From the NCBI RefSeq assembly GCF_015354405.1, contig NZ_JADKYP010000007.1:162389-226388 (forward strand): DNA of 64,000 nucleotides, written 5' to 3'. This document shows, piece by piece, positions 7,970 through 17,419 of the stretch. Below the pieces are notes generated by a model, which saw only the letters and a list, made by a program, of their open reading frames with translations, ran no database searches and was not told where the DNA came from. A program made the translations under genes and the position numbers. Numbering within the stretch: the first letter of the stretch is position 1; the number at the start of each line of letters is the position of its first letter. This stretch comes from Nocardia sp. BSTN01. Its GTDB lineage: Bacteria; Actinomycetota; Actinomycetes; Mycobacteriales; Mycobacteriaceae.

Positions 7970-9658
7970 ATGGCCTATGTCGTCACTCAGAAATGCTGCA
8001 ACGACGCCAGCTGCGTCTCGGAATGCCCGGTCGACTGCATTCGGCCCCGGCCCGAAGACCCCGAGTTCACCACAGCGGAGATGCTCTACATCGATCCGAA
8101 TACCTGCATCGACTGCCAAGCGTGCGCCGACGCGTGCCCGGTAGGAGCGATCTACGCGGATTCGGAGCTGCCGAGCGAGCTCGCTCGCTTCCAGGAGGTC
8201 AACGCGTCCTATTTCGAGCGGCGACCGCTGGAGATAGCAGACAACGACGGTGCGGCAGCCGCACCTGCCCGGATCGGAAAGGACCACAGCAAGCTCCGGG
8301 TCGCCATTGTCGGCGCCGGGCCGTCCGCGGCGTACGCCGCCGGTGAGCTGATGCGCCGCGCCGACGTCGACATCGACATGTTCGATCGACTGCCGACCCC
8401 GCACGGACTGATCCGCGCGGGCGTCGCGCCGGATCACGCGGCCACGAAGACGATCGCTGCCACCTTCGACGCGTTCGCCCGCCGCAAGAACTTCCGTTAT
8501 CTGCTGAACGTCGAAGTCGGCAAGCACATCACCCACGACGAGCTGACGAAGCACTACCACGCTGTGGTGTACGCCGTCGGGGCCTCGGCCGACCGGCGGC
8601 TGGACATCCCCGGCGAGGACGTTCCCGGTAGCCATTCGGCCACCGAATTCGTGGCGTGGTACAACGGCCATCCCGAATACGCGGACCGCCGGTTCGATCT
8701 GACGGGTGAAACGGCGGTCATCGTCGGCAACGGGAACGTCGCCCTGGACGTGGCGCGCATCCTGACCACCGATCCCGAGATCCTGACCAAGACCGACATT
8801 GCCGACCACGCGCTGGAAGCGCTGCGGCACAGCACGATTCGCGAAGTGGTCCTGCTCGGCCGGCGAGGCCCGCTGCAGGCGGCCTACACCAGCCCCGAAT
8901 TCATGGCCCTCGGCCACCTCCCGGGCGTCGACGTCGTGATCGACCCGGACGAGTTGACCCTGACCGATGCCGGCGAGGCCGCGGTCGGCGACTCCAGCTC
9001 GCACCCGTCTCTGGCGCTGAAATACGAACTCGCCCGCGAGTATGCGGCGCAGGCTCCCGACCCCTCGAACAAGCGAATCGTCTTCCGGTACCTCGTTTCC
9101 CCGACCGCCGTGCTCGGCTCCGACCGCGCCGAGGCAGTGGTAGTGGAGCACAACGAACTCGACGAAGCGGACGGCGTGGCCGTCGCACGGGCAACAGGGC
9201 GTACCGAAACCATCCCGGCCACGCTGGTCCTGCGGTCGGTCGGCTATCAGGGACGTCCGGTCGCGGATCTCCCGTTCGACGACCAGCGGTGCGTCGTGCC
9301 GAACCTCGCGGGCCGAGTGATCACAACCGGTGACACACCTCTGCCAGGGACCTACGTCACCGGATGGATCAAACGCGGTCCCCGCGGCGTGATCGGCACG
9401 AACCGGCTCTGCGCCGAGGAAACGGTGAATTCACTGCTCGATGATTTCGTGGCCGGCAGGCTCAGCGCACCGGCCGAGGATGCCGGCGCTGTTCCCGAGC
9501 TGTTGTCCGAGCGGCGGCCCGAGATGATCGAGCGAGCGGGATGGCAAGCTATCGATACCGCCGAGCGCACCAGCGGCAAAGCGCAACGCCGCCCTCGGGT
9601 GAAGTTCGTATCCGTCGAAGAAATGATCGCCACAGCGCGCGCGGCGACTACGCCCTGA
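7970..9658 (+). CDS. fprB: FprB-type ferredoxin-NADP reductase with fused ferredoxin
   Basis: The 562-residue protein starts with a two-cluster ferredoxin domain (CVSECPVDC; CIDCQACADACPVGA, residues about 1-60). An adrenodoxin-reductase-like part follows with a FAD site (VAIVGAGPSAAYAAGELM, about residue 105) and an NADP site (VIVGNGNVALDVARIL). This is the FprB architecture of mycobacteria, where electrons flow from NADPH through FAD to the attached clusters. The start at 7970 gives the canonical MAYVVTQKCCNDASC. It probably feeds the ferredoxin or oxygenases of this cluster. It is the last gene of the unit. Confidence 0.93.
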   Translation: MAYVVTQKCCNDASCVSECPVDCIRPRPEDPEFTTAEMLYIDPNTCIDCQACADACPVGAIYADSELPSELARFQEVNASYFERRPLEIADNDGAAAAPARIGKDHSKLRVAIVGAGPSAAYAAGELMRRADVDIDMFDRLPTPHGLIRAGVAPDHAATKTIAATFDAFARRKNFRYLLNVEVGKHITHDELTKHYHAVVYAVGASADRRLDIPGEDVPGSHSATEFVAWYNGHPEYADRRFDLTGETAVIVGNGNVALDVARILTTDPEILTKTDIADHALEALRHSTIREVVLLGRRGPLQAAYTSPEFMALGHLPGVDVVIDPDELTLTDAGEAAVGDSSSHPSLALKYELAREYAAQAPDPSNKRIVFRYLVSPTAVLGSDRAEAVVVEHNELDEADGVAVARATGRTETIPATLVLRSVGYQGRPVADLPFDDQRCVVPNLAGRVITTGDTPLPGTYVTGWIKRGPRGVIGTNRLCAEETVNSLLDDFVAGRLSAPAEDAGAVPELLSERRPEMIERAGWQAIDTAERTSGKAQRRPRVKFVSVEEMIATARAATTP

Positions 9659-9690
9659 TCGCAGTTCCGTATCAGCTGTGCCCTTGCCAA

Positions 9691-9704
9691 CGATCATATG
9701 ATCG
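9691..9704. promoter_or_regulatory. 14-bp perfect palindrome CGATCATATGATCG
   Basis: It lies 33 bp after the fprB stop and 123 bp before the pknK start. A perfect 14-bp palindrome in an otherwise G/C-rich leader suggests a dimer-binding operator for pknK or the end of a stem-loop. Confidence 0.4.
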
Positions 9705-9826
9705 AGGGGTCGGGATGATGAGAGTCACGCCTCGAAAACGGTGAAGGATGGTCAGCACAGGGCACGTACGGACCGACGCATCTAGGACGGTGCGCCGCAG
9801 CGGACGCACGCGTGGGCAGGCGCATC

Positions 9827-12800
9827 ATGTCCGGCGATGACGGCGACCGAACGATGCACGATCTGGAACTCGGCGCGGCGGCCGAACTGTCGGCGGCCGG
9901 ATTCGCCGGCGCCGAGGAAGTCGGTAGCGGCGGATTCGGCAAGGTCTACCGGTGCGTCGAGGAATCACTCGACCGGGTCGTGGCGGTCAAGGTTCTCACG
10001 GCAGAAGTCGGGGCGGACAATCGGAACCGGTTTCTTCGTGAGCAACATGCCCTCGCGAAATTCTCCGATCACCCGCATATCGTGCAGGTATACCAGGCCG
10101 AGACCACGCCCGCCGGGCGGCCGTTCATCGTGATGCCGTTCCACTCCCGAGGATCCCTCGACGCCCGGATCCGAGCGAACGGCCCCCTGCCCTGGCAGGA
10201 ACTGCTGTCGATCGGCGTGAAGTTGGCAGGCGCTTTGGAGACGGCACATGCCCACGGAGTGATACATCGCGATGTGAATCCGGCGAATGTATTGATCACC
10301 GACTACGGAGAACCACAGCTCGCCGATTTCGGAATCGCGCGGATGAGCGGCGCCTTCGAAACCGGGCGGGGCCTGATCGCCGGCACACCCGCCTATACCG
10401 CGCCCGAGGTTCTGCGCGGCGGACCGCCCGATGTGCTTTCCGACGTCTACGGGCTCGGCGCGACGCTTTTCACCGCACTCACCGGCCACGCCGCATTCGA
10501 ACGCAAGGCGAACGAATCGATGCTCGCCCAGTTCGTGCGAATCAGTTCCGAGCCGCTGACCGATTTGAACCTCAGTGGCGTACCTGCTCTGTTGTGCAAT
10601 GCGATCGAGTCCGCCATGTCGCACGATCGCTCGAACAGGCCCGAATCCGCCCGCGTCTTCGGCGAGCGGCTCCGCAACATCCAATTCTCGTCCGGTGTGC
10701 CGGTCGACGCGATGGTGGTTCCGGCGCAGGTGGACTCGGTGCGGGCGGAGGATTCGGATGCACATCCGGCGACAGCGCGAGGACCGGCCCGCCCGGCAGT
10801 TTCCGCCGCACCGACAACCAGATACCGGCCGCCGACCTCCCTCCGCCGGCTCGTCGATCGCCCGCGACTGCTGGGCGCGCTACGCGATGGACAGCCACGG
10901 CGTCTGGTCTTCGTCCACGCACCGCCCGGCTTCGGAAAGAGCACTCTGGCCGCGCAATGGGGGGAAGCACTCGAGGCCGAAGGCATACCGGTCGCGTGGC
11001 TGGCCATCGTCTCCGACGACAACAACGTCGTCTGGTTGCTGACCCACCTGATCGAGGCCGTGCGGCGTGTCCGTCCTGCCTTGGCCGGCGAACTGGCGCA
11101 AATACTCGAGGAGCGCTCGACCGATGCCGCCCAGCAGGTCATGACAACACTCATCAACGAGATCCATGCCCGCGGCGAAGTGGTGGCCGTTGTGGTCGAC
11201 GACTGGCATCGCATCACCAGCCCCGCCGCGATCGGTGCGATGGAGTTTCTCCTCGACAACGCCTGCCATCACCTGCGATTGGTCGTCACCAGCCGCGCCG
11301 AGACCGGTTTGCCGTTGGGGCGCATGCGAGTTCGAGACGAGCTCGTCGAGATCGGGGAGAACGAACTCCGGTTCGAATCCGGCGAGGCGGAACGCTTCCT
11401 GATCGAACTCAAAGGCCTGCATCTGGCCCCCGAAGATGTGGACCGCTTGTGCTCGTCGACGGAGGGTTGGGTAGCGGCCCTGCAGTTGGCGGCATTGTCG
11501 ATGCGGGGCAAGAACAATCCCGCCGCCCAGATCAAACAGATCAGCGGCCGGCATTTCGCCATCGGTGAATATCTCATGGAAACCGTCGTCGAGGTTCTCG
11601 AGCCGGACGTCCTCGACTTCGTCATGCGCACCGCGATCACCGACGCGATCTGCGGCGAGCTGGCCGAAGTGCTGACCGGCGTCAAAGCTGGTCAGCAGAT
11701 GCTGGAGCAGGTTTGCCGTCGCGAACTTTTCCTGCGCAGAGTGGACGACGACGAGGGCTGGTTCCAGTATCACGGACTGTTCGCGGATTTCCTTCGCCGA
11801 CGGTTGGCCGACCAGGACACCGAACTGCTCCAGCACCTTCATCTGACCGCATCCGAGTGGTTCGCCGAGCGCCACATGCTGATCGAGGCCGTCGACCACG
11901 CGCTCGCGGCGAACGCGCCGGAGCGAGCTACTCGATTGGTCCGGGAGCACGCCGACGCGTTGATCGAGGACTCCCAGATGGCCACGTTCCTCGGCTTGGT
12001 CGCCAAACTTCCGGCGTCGACGGCCATCGCCGATGCGCGGCTGCAACTCGCCGTCGCCTGGGCCAATGTGTCTCTGCAGCGCACAGACGCCGCGCACACG
12101 GCACTCGAACGGGCCCGCGCCGCGTTGGCGGAGCTCCCGGCCGAGGATGAGACGCGGGCAGATCTCGTGATCGAAGCCGACGTCATCCGGGTCGCGGAGT
12201 CCCTTGTCCAAGACCGTGTCCGGGATATGCCCGCCGCGGCGGTGGAACGCATGCAGCGACCGGTGCGCCCATTTTTCGCGAATGCGGCCGGAACCATGGC
12301 GTCGGTGGTATCCCTGTTCCGTTTCGACTTCGACGGGGTGCACCGCTGGCATGCATGGGCTGCTCCGTATCGCACCCGGGTGAGTGGTCCGTTCGGCGTG
12401 GTCTACGGCGATTGTGTCGCCGGTACGGCCGCCTCCGAACAACTCGACCTCGCGAACGCCGAACGGCTCTACCGAACCGCGACCAGCTTGGCGCTCGACG
12501 CCGGGATCAGGTCCAGCCCGACTCGCCTGGCAGCCGCGCTGCTGGCCGAATTGCTTTACCAGAGAGGCCAATACACCGAAGCCGAGGAGCTGCTCGCCCC
12601 CGGCGAGGGTATCGAAGTCGGCGGCGTCGACTACATGCTCGCCGCGTACAGCACCGGAGCCCGGCTGGCCGCGCTCCGAGGCAGGATCGACACCGCGGAA
12701 GAGGTTCTCGCGGAAGGCCAGAAGGTTGCCGACAATCTGTCCTTGTCTCGGCTGTCGGCACGAATTCTCAACGAACGGATCCGCCTCGGGATTCCGATCG

Positions 12801-13276
12801 GCGAGGCGGAACGGCATTTCCTCGAACAGTCGCTGTCCACGTACCGCAGACAGCCGAACCTCATCCTGGCGACGGCCACCGACCTCGCGCACGACTCCGC
12901 GATCCGGCTGCTCCTGGCCCAAGGCAACCGCGACGCGAGCCGGCAGGCCGGCAAACGGGCCGAGCGGATGCTCCGCGAGATCGGCAAGCAGAATCGGCCG
13001 CGCGCCTTGCTCGAAGCTCAACTCCGCTACGGCTGTTGCCTTTTCGCCGCGGGTGAGTTCGAACGATCGGTGGCGTTGCTGTCACCCGCCCTGTCCCGAT
13101 GCGCCGAACTGGGCGTTGCCCGGCTGGCACTCGACAGCGCACCGACCATGCCGTTCGCCGTCGAGGCCATGTTCGACGCCCCGGAGTCACCCCACCTGCC
13201 GCCGCGGTATTTCCTTCGCCAGTTGCTGGCCGAAATCGATTCGGAGCGGCGCCATAAGCGTGCGGCGGCACAATGA
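9827..13276 (+). CDS. pknK: PknK-like Ser/Thr protein kinase fused to MalT-type ATPase/TPR regulator
   Basis: The 1149-residue protein closely follows M. tuberculosis PknK in layout. The kinase domain spans residues about 25-285 (G-loop GSGGFGKV, K55, HRDV, D167-F-G). A STAND ATPase follows with Walker A PPGFGKSTLAAQWG and Walker B VAVVVDDWH, then a long helical TPR-like tail; no C-terminal LuxR HTH is evident. In M. tuberculosis PknK phosphorylates the regulator VirS and controls the mymA operon. Here an SDR and a LipR-like hydrolase sit next to it. The catalytic-loop Lys is replaced by Asn (N151). GTG 9812, ATG 9827 and ATG 9854 are all possible starts. It ends 1 nt before the convergent SDR gene stop. 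Confidence 0.92.
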   Translation: MSGDDGDRTMHDLELGAAAELSAAGFAGAEEVGSGGFGKVYRCVEESLDRVVAVKVLTAEVGADNRNRFLREQHALAKFSDHPHIVQVYQAETTPAGRPFIVMPFHSRGSLDARIRANGPLPWQELLSIGVKLAGALETAHAHGVIHRDVNPANVLITDYGEPQLADFGIARMSGAFETGRGLIAGTPAYTAPEVLRGGPPDVLSDVYGLGATLFTALTGHAAFERKANESMLAQFVRISSEPLTDLNLSGVPALLCNAIESAMSHDRSNRPESARVFGERLRNIQFSSGVPVDAMVVPAQVDSVRAEDSDAHPATARGPARPAVSAAPTTRYRPPTSLRRLVDRPRLLGALRDGQPRRLVFVHAPPGFGKSTLAAQWGEALEAEGIPVAWLAIVSDDNNVVWLLTHLIEAVRRVRPALAGELAQILEERSTDAAQQVMTTLINEIHARGEVVAVVVDDWHRITSPAAIGAMEFLLDNACHHLRLVVTSRAETGLPLGRMRVRDELVEIGENELRFESGEAERFLIELKGLHLAPEDVDRLCSSTEGWVAALQLAALSMRGKNNPAAQIKQISGRHFAIGEYLMETVVEVLEPDVLDFVMRTAITDAICGELAEVLTGVKAGQQMLEQVCRRELFLRRVDDDEGWFQYHGLFADFLRRRLADQDTELLQHLHLTASEWFAERHMLIEAVDHALAANAPERATRLVREHADALIEDSQMATFLGLVAKLPASTAIADARLQLAVAWANVSLQRTDAAHTALERARAALAELPAEDETRADLVIEADVIRVAESLVQDRVRDMPAAAVERMQRPVRPFFANAAGTMASVVSLFRFDFDGVHRWHAWAAPYRTRVSGPFGVVYGDCVAGTAASEQLDLANAERLYRTATSLALDAGIRSSPTRLAAALLAELLYQRGQYTEAEELLAPGEGIEVGGVDYMLAAYSTGARLAALRGRIDTAEEVLAEGQKVADNLSLSRLSARILNERIRLGIPIGEAERHFLEQSLSTYRRQPNLILATATDLAHDSAIRLLLAQGNRDASRQAGKRAERMLREIGKQNRPRALLEAQLRYGCCLFAAGEFERSVALLSPALSRCAELGVARLALDSAPTMPFAVEAMFDAPESPHLPPRYFLRQLLAEIDSERRHKRAAAQ

Positions 13277-13277
13277 A

Positions 13278-14534
13278 TCAATCCGCTCGGTAGGCGTGCA
13301 TCCGGGAAATTCTCCCGTCCGGGGCGATCGTAAAGAAGTCGGCCATCCGATAATCCGCGCCGTCCAAGTGCAGGGCGATGCGCACGGCGACCTGATCTCC
13401 GTCGGCCATGAGCGGACCGGGAGTGGGCAACGGCGTCGATCGCTCGAACACCCCACGGTAGAAGTCGCGGACCGCGTGGTTACCGGTGAGCCGGGCGCCC
13501 GGCACATCGAAATCGGCATCCTCGGTGAACACGTCGTACAGAGTGTCGGCGTCCTTGCGCCGCACCGCGTCGAAATAGCCGCGCACCGCGCTGTACGGAT
13601 CGGCCCCGTCTCCGTGGTTGGCCTCGATATCGGCCCCCAGGGAATCGGGCACCGTATACCCCGCGCGCGAGCGGATCTCGGCGAGATGCGCGGCAATGTC
13701 CTCGGGTGTGGGTACGGCGCCGGTCGGGCTGCGCCATCCGCGAGTGGTGGCGACGAAGGCGCTGTAGTACCGGCCGGCGGCGGCGGCGAATACTTCATGC
13801 GTATGGGTGCAGCGCTCGCTGACCAGGTAGGTGACCAGCGCGCCGACCATCTCGGCGTCATCAGCGTGCACAGTCGCCGGATCTATCCCGCCGATGGCGG
13901 CAGTGGCCTGTGCGGACATGCCGGCCAGAGCGCGCGATGTGCCGGCCATCGGTAACAGCACGTTGGACAGGATGCCGTTCGGGGCGCCCTCGACAGCCAG
14001 TGCCTGCGACAGGCCGAAAACTCCGGCTTTGGCTGCGGCATAGGAGATCTGCCCGGCATTGCCGAATAATCCGGCAGACGAACTGGTGAAAAGAAACCTG
14101 CCGTACCCCTGCTCTTTCATCACCGCAAAAGCGGGCTGGCTCACATACAACGCACCTTTCAGATGCACGGCCAGAACGGATTCGAGATCGTCCGGGGTAA
14201 TTTCACCGATCGGCGCGTTACGCCGGTTCCCGGCGTTGTTGATCACGATGTCGACCCGGCCGAACTCCTTGATCGCCGTGTCCACGACGGCTCGCCCGCC
14301 GTCCGGTGTGGCGACGCTGTCGACGTTCGCGACCGCCCGGCCACCTGCGGCGATGATATCCGCGACGACGCGGTCGGCAGGATGACTGCCGTCTCGGCTT
14401 CCGTCGACGCTGGTGCCGAGATCGTTGACGACCACCGCTGCCCCCCGTGCGGCAAGGGCACGCGCATAGCTCGCGCCCAGCCCGTTGCCGGCGCCGGTGA
14501 CGATCGCCACTCGATCGGTGAAATCAATTCCCAT
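13278..14534 (-). CDS. Short-chain dehydrogenase fused to a SnoaL/NTF2-like domain
   Basis: The 418-residue protein has an SDR domain (TGAGNGLG, NNAG, and a SYAAAK active site, residues about 1-290) of the type found in (3R)-hydroxyacyl-CoA dehydrogenases/MFE-2. A C-terminal SnoaL-like ketosteroid-isomerase-fold domain follows (residues about 300-418). The fusion suggests oxidation followed by isomerisation or binding of the same intermediate. GGAGGAG stands 5 bp before ATG 14534. Its promoter has a weak copy of the cluster element (TAATTATAC). It recalls SadH of the mymA locus, but the fused domain differs. Confidence 0.85.
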   Translation of the reverse strand: MGIDFTDRVAIVTGAGNGLGASYARALAARGAAVVVNDLGTSVDGSRDGSHPADRVVADIIAAGGRAVANVDSVATPDGGRAVVDTAIKEFGRVDIVINNAGNRRNAPIGEITPDDLESVLAVHLKGALYVSQPAFAVMKEQGYGRFLFTSSSAGLFGNAGQISYAAAKAGVFGLSQALAVEGAPNGILSNVLLPMAGTSRALAGMSAQATAAIGGIDPATVHADDAEMVGALVTYLVSERCTHTHEVFAAAAGRYYSAFVATTRGWRSPTGAVPTPEDIAAHLAEIRSRAGYTVPDSLGADIEANHGDGADPYSAVRGYFDAVRRKDADTLYDVFTEDADFDVPGARLTGNHAVRDFYRGVFERSTPLPTPGPLMADGDQVAVRIALHLDGADYRMADFFTIAPDGRISRMHAYRAD

Positions 14535-14669
14535 AGCTCCTCCAAGGAACGCGATAGTGCGGCAATCTCCACGTATAATTAGTTTTATCTTTCTACTCAA
14601 CTTACTTTACGCCGTCCAGACGGGCGCTTCGCCAGTGCACGTGACGCAACACACTCCCGGAGGAACACC

Positions 14670-15620
14670 GTGACTTTTCACCCGGATCTGCGCGCCCAGC
14701 GCGTCCTTCCCCGCGCCATCGTCCCGCTGCCGTGGCTCATCAAGCCGGTCAGGTGGGTGATGCGGCTCGGTTCGTTCGGCGCCGGCGGTGACGTCGTGGA
14801 ACTCCCCGGCACCCCCGAAGTCTCCGTTCGCGTCTTCCGCCCGGCCGGGCAAGGCGTTCCCGAAGCAGGCTCTCCCAAACCAGCGTTGCTCTGGATCCAC
14901 GGCGGCGGGTTGATCATCGGAGACGCGGGGCAGGACCACGCGTTCTGCCAACGGGCGTCCGACGAACTCGATGCGGTGGTCGCCTCGGTCCAATACCGGC
15001 TCGCCCCCGACCACCCATTCCCGACACCGCTGGAGGACTGCTACAGCGCGCTGCGCTGGCTGGCCGGGCAACCCGACGTCGATCCCGAGCGCATAGCCAT
15101 CGGCGGAGGGAGCGCCGGCGGCGGTCTGACGGCCGCACTCGCCCTGCTGGCCCGGGACCGCGAAGAAGTCCGGCCGGCATTCCAGCTGCTGGTCTATCCG
15201 ATGCTCGACGATCGGACCACGCGTCGCACCGATATCGACGAGCGCGGCTTCCGGCTGTGGAACCAGCGCGCCAATCGAATCGGCTGGCGCTCGTATCTGG
15301 GATCGGCATACGGATCCGCCGACGTTCCCCCGACCGCCTCGCCCGCCCGCAGCACCGACCTGTCGGGCTTGCCGCCGGCATGGCTGGGGGTCGGCGACCA
15401 CGATCTGTTCTACGACGAGGACCTCGAGTACGCCCGGCGCCTCCGGGAAGCGGGCGTCGACTGCGACCTGACCGTCGTTCCGGGGGCCTATCACGCCTTC
15501 GACGGCATCGAGCCGAAGGCTCCGGTTTCCCGGGACTTCACTCAGGCACAGATCACCGCGCTGGGCCGGGCGCTGCACTGCGCCGGTTTCGAGACAGTGA
15601 CCGATATCGGCGACGTGTAG
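14670..15620 (+). CDS. Alpha/beta hydrolase, hormone-sensitive-lipase family (LipR-like)
   Basis: The 316-residue protein has the HSL signature HGGG (oxyanion hole, about residues 75-78), the nucleophile elbow GGSAGGG, and a late D-x-x-H pair (GVGDHDLFYDE; GAYHAFDG) completing the Ser-Asp-His triad. It would hydrolyse short acyl esters, or act as an acetyl-hydrolase like LipR. The GTG start follows CCCGGAGGAACACC. It is divergent from the SDR-NTF2 gene across 135 bp. Good family confidence, substrate unknown. Confidence 0.88.
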   Translation: MTFHPDLRAQRVLPRAIVPLPWLIKPVRWVMRLGSFGAGGDVVELPGTPEVSVRVFRPAGQGVPEAGSPKPALLWIHGGGLIIGDAGQDHAFCQRASDELDAVVASVQYRLAPDHPFPTPLEDCYSALRWLAGQPDVDPERIAIGGGSAGGGLTAALALLARDREEVRPAFQLLVYPMLDDRTTRRTDIDERGFRLWNQRANRIGWRSYLGSAYGSADVPPTASPARSTDLSGLPPAWLGVGDHDLFYDEDLEYARRLREAGVDCDLTVVPGAYHAFDGIEPKAPVSRDFTQAQITALGRALHCAGFETVTDIGDV

Positions 15621-15681
15621 GTCGGCGCCGCACCGGGCATGCGCGACTGGCCGACTGCGGCGGTCGCGCAGCCGGCCTCGG

Positions 15682-16974
15682 TCAGGGGAGAAGTGCGTCG
15701 AGCGGTACCGTGTCGGCCATCATGGCGTAACCCGCCGGGCCGGGATGAATGCCGTCCAGTGTCTCGGTGCCGGGCTTCTGATGCTTATCGGAGGGATCGG
15801 CGAGAGCGCGATCGAAATCGACGACGGTGACGTCGCGCTGGGTCCGGATCCAGTCGTTGAGAATCTGACGCTGGTCGTCACCGAACGTGTCGGGCACGGC
15901 GTCCGGGAGCATGACGGTGCGCGACACACGGGGAAGATACGTTCCCAGAAGCACTTTGACGCCGGCGGCGTGCGCGGCGTCGATCAGTTGGCGCAGTCCG
16001 GTCTCGACCTCACCCGCGGTCCGGTTGCAGTAGCGCAGGTCGTTGCCGCCCTCGTTGATGATGACGGTCTTGATGTTCGGGACAGCCAGCGCGTCACGAG
16101 CGAAGCGAGTGACAGCAGCCTCGCCCACTACCTCCTTCGTCGCCTCCACCGTATGGCACGGCAGCACGGTGTTTCCCGCAATACCGGCATTGACGATCGA
16201 CAGCGGCAGTCCCGCGTCGTGGATCCTGTCGGCGAGGCGATCAGGATAGTCGGCGTGGTTGTCGAGGCCCGACAGTGTCCCTTCGGTGATCGAATCACCG
16301 AAGGCGACAACCGTACCCCGAGTGCCGGGGTCCGCGGCGTCGACGCGGGTGAGGAACGAACGGAACGGCGTAACGACCGGGAATGCGCTGCCGTCGGTAT
16401 CCGAGGTACGGTCGCCGGCTGCAGGTAGTGAGCTGTAACTGCTGATGTCGAATGCGGCGATTCCGCCGCCGGTGGTCAGCGCGCCGACGGTGGGCACGAA
16501 GAACGACACCGCCAGATCGGTACCGTAGCCGAATTCGATGTCCGCCGGGTCGCTGACGACCGAACTGCCGGGGGCGACCGTCACCTCGCGACCACCACCG
16601 AAAGTGATCGCCTGCCCGAGCTCGGCCCGGATCGCGGCTCCGGCCGCGCGCGGCGCTATCGAGGCCGAACGGAAGGTCACCGGGGCGTTGCCGTACTGAT
16701 TGGAGAGGGTGATCCGAACACCCCTGCCAGGCATGGACATCCGGACGATCGCACGGTATGACTGGTCTGCCGCGGGCGGGTAACTCGGACCCGACGGCGA
16801 GGTCTGCCAAGCTCCGGACCACGTATCTCGCTCGCCGGGCGAGGCGACTGCCGGCGGACCGCCGGCGAACAGTGGGCCCGCGGCGAAACATGCGGCGACC
16901 ATCACCGAGACGAGGGCTGTTCCACAGCTGCTCCGCCCGTGCGCCGACCGGCTTCCACCGAGGAACCATTCCAT
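15682..16974 (-). CDS. Secreted SGNH/GDSL hydrolase
   Basis: The 430-residue protein has an N-terminal signal peptide (hydrophobic stretch about residues 19-40 ending near AVASPGE). All four SGNH blocks are present: GDSITEG (Ser), NAGIAGNTV (Gly), NEGGNDLRY (Asn) and DGIHPGPAGY (catalytic His with Asp). The roughly 190 residues before the Ser block form an extra N-terminal beta domain seen in actinobacterial extracellular esterases. It is predicted to act outside the membrane on esters or acylated sugars. It is transcribed alone. Confidence 0.88.
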   Translation of the reverse strand: MEWFLGGSRSAHGRSSCGTALVSVMVAACFAAGPLFAGGPPAVASPGERDTWSGAWQTSPSGPSYPPAADQSYRAIVRMSMPGRGVRITLSNQYGNAPVTFRSASIAPRAAGAAIRAELGQAITFGGGREVTVAPGSSVVSDPADIEFGYGTDLAVSFFVPTVGALTTGGGIAAFDISSYSSLPAAGDRTSDTDGSAFPVVTPFRSFLTRVDAADPGTRGTVVAFGDSITEGTLSGLDNHADYPDRLADRIHDAGLPLSIVNAGIAGNTVLPCHTVEATKEVVGEAAVTRFARDALAVPNIKTVIINEGGNDLRYCNRTAGEVETGLRQLIDAAHAAGVKVLLGTYLPRVSRTVMLPDAVPDTFGDDQRQILNDWIRTQRDVTVVDFDRALADPSDKHQKPGTETLDGIHPGPAGYAMMADTVPLDALLP

Positions 16975-17419
16975 GCGCGACCACTCCCGTCGTGTGCCTC
17001 ATCACTATCTTCACCGGTGCACGAAACTATCACGAACAGTGTAATGATTAGCCCGTTTTGGATCGGCGTTAACTACTGCCGGGTACTGATTTCGTCGATG
17101 TTACGAATCGGTCCGGTACTCGGATCCGATTGTTACCAGTTCACCGGAAACGCCTGGACAACGGTTACACGGCAATGATCGACCGATACGAGATGCAACA
17201 CGTCGCAGCTGCACAGAATCGGCTGAATACCTTGCAGCACAACAGATTAGCCGCCATCTGACGCTGATCCCGGCGGCGAGAACTCAGCAACCTCACCTTC
17301 TTCCGGACGTGACCAACGCGAAATAACTCGGGCGTCAACTTGAGTCATCGGTGAGCCGCACCCGCGCCGGCAAACGCTCCTCCCACACCGATCCACGCCA
17401 ACTCAGCAGGAGATCACTC
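16975..17419. other. 445-bp gene-free region before the Nit1C operon
   Basis: No convincing gene is seen. It must hold the promoter of the Nit1C operon. A diverged inverted repeat pairs GTTACGAATCGG (17100-17111) with CCGATTGTTAC (17126-17136). GTTAC/GAAAC half-sites at 17132, 17147 and 17164 recall GlnR boxes, but their spacing does not match the GlnR consensus. The region is A/T-richer than its flanks. Confidence 0.5.

Noticed and set aside
6316-7971. A 551-codon minus-strand frame opposite the reductase and LLM genes
   Set aside because: It is a shadow of the real plus-strand genes, with low-complexity Arg/Gly/Val composition and no motifs.
10880-13021. A 713-codon minus-strand frame opposite pknK
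   Set aside because: It is an antisense shadow of the PknK ATPase/TPR region, which has clear domain matches.
17132-17168. GTTAC/GAAAC repeats as GlnR boxes before the Nit1C operon
   Set aside because: GlnR half-sites should be 11 bp apart start to start; here the distances are 15 and 17 bp, so only weak resemblance remains.
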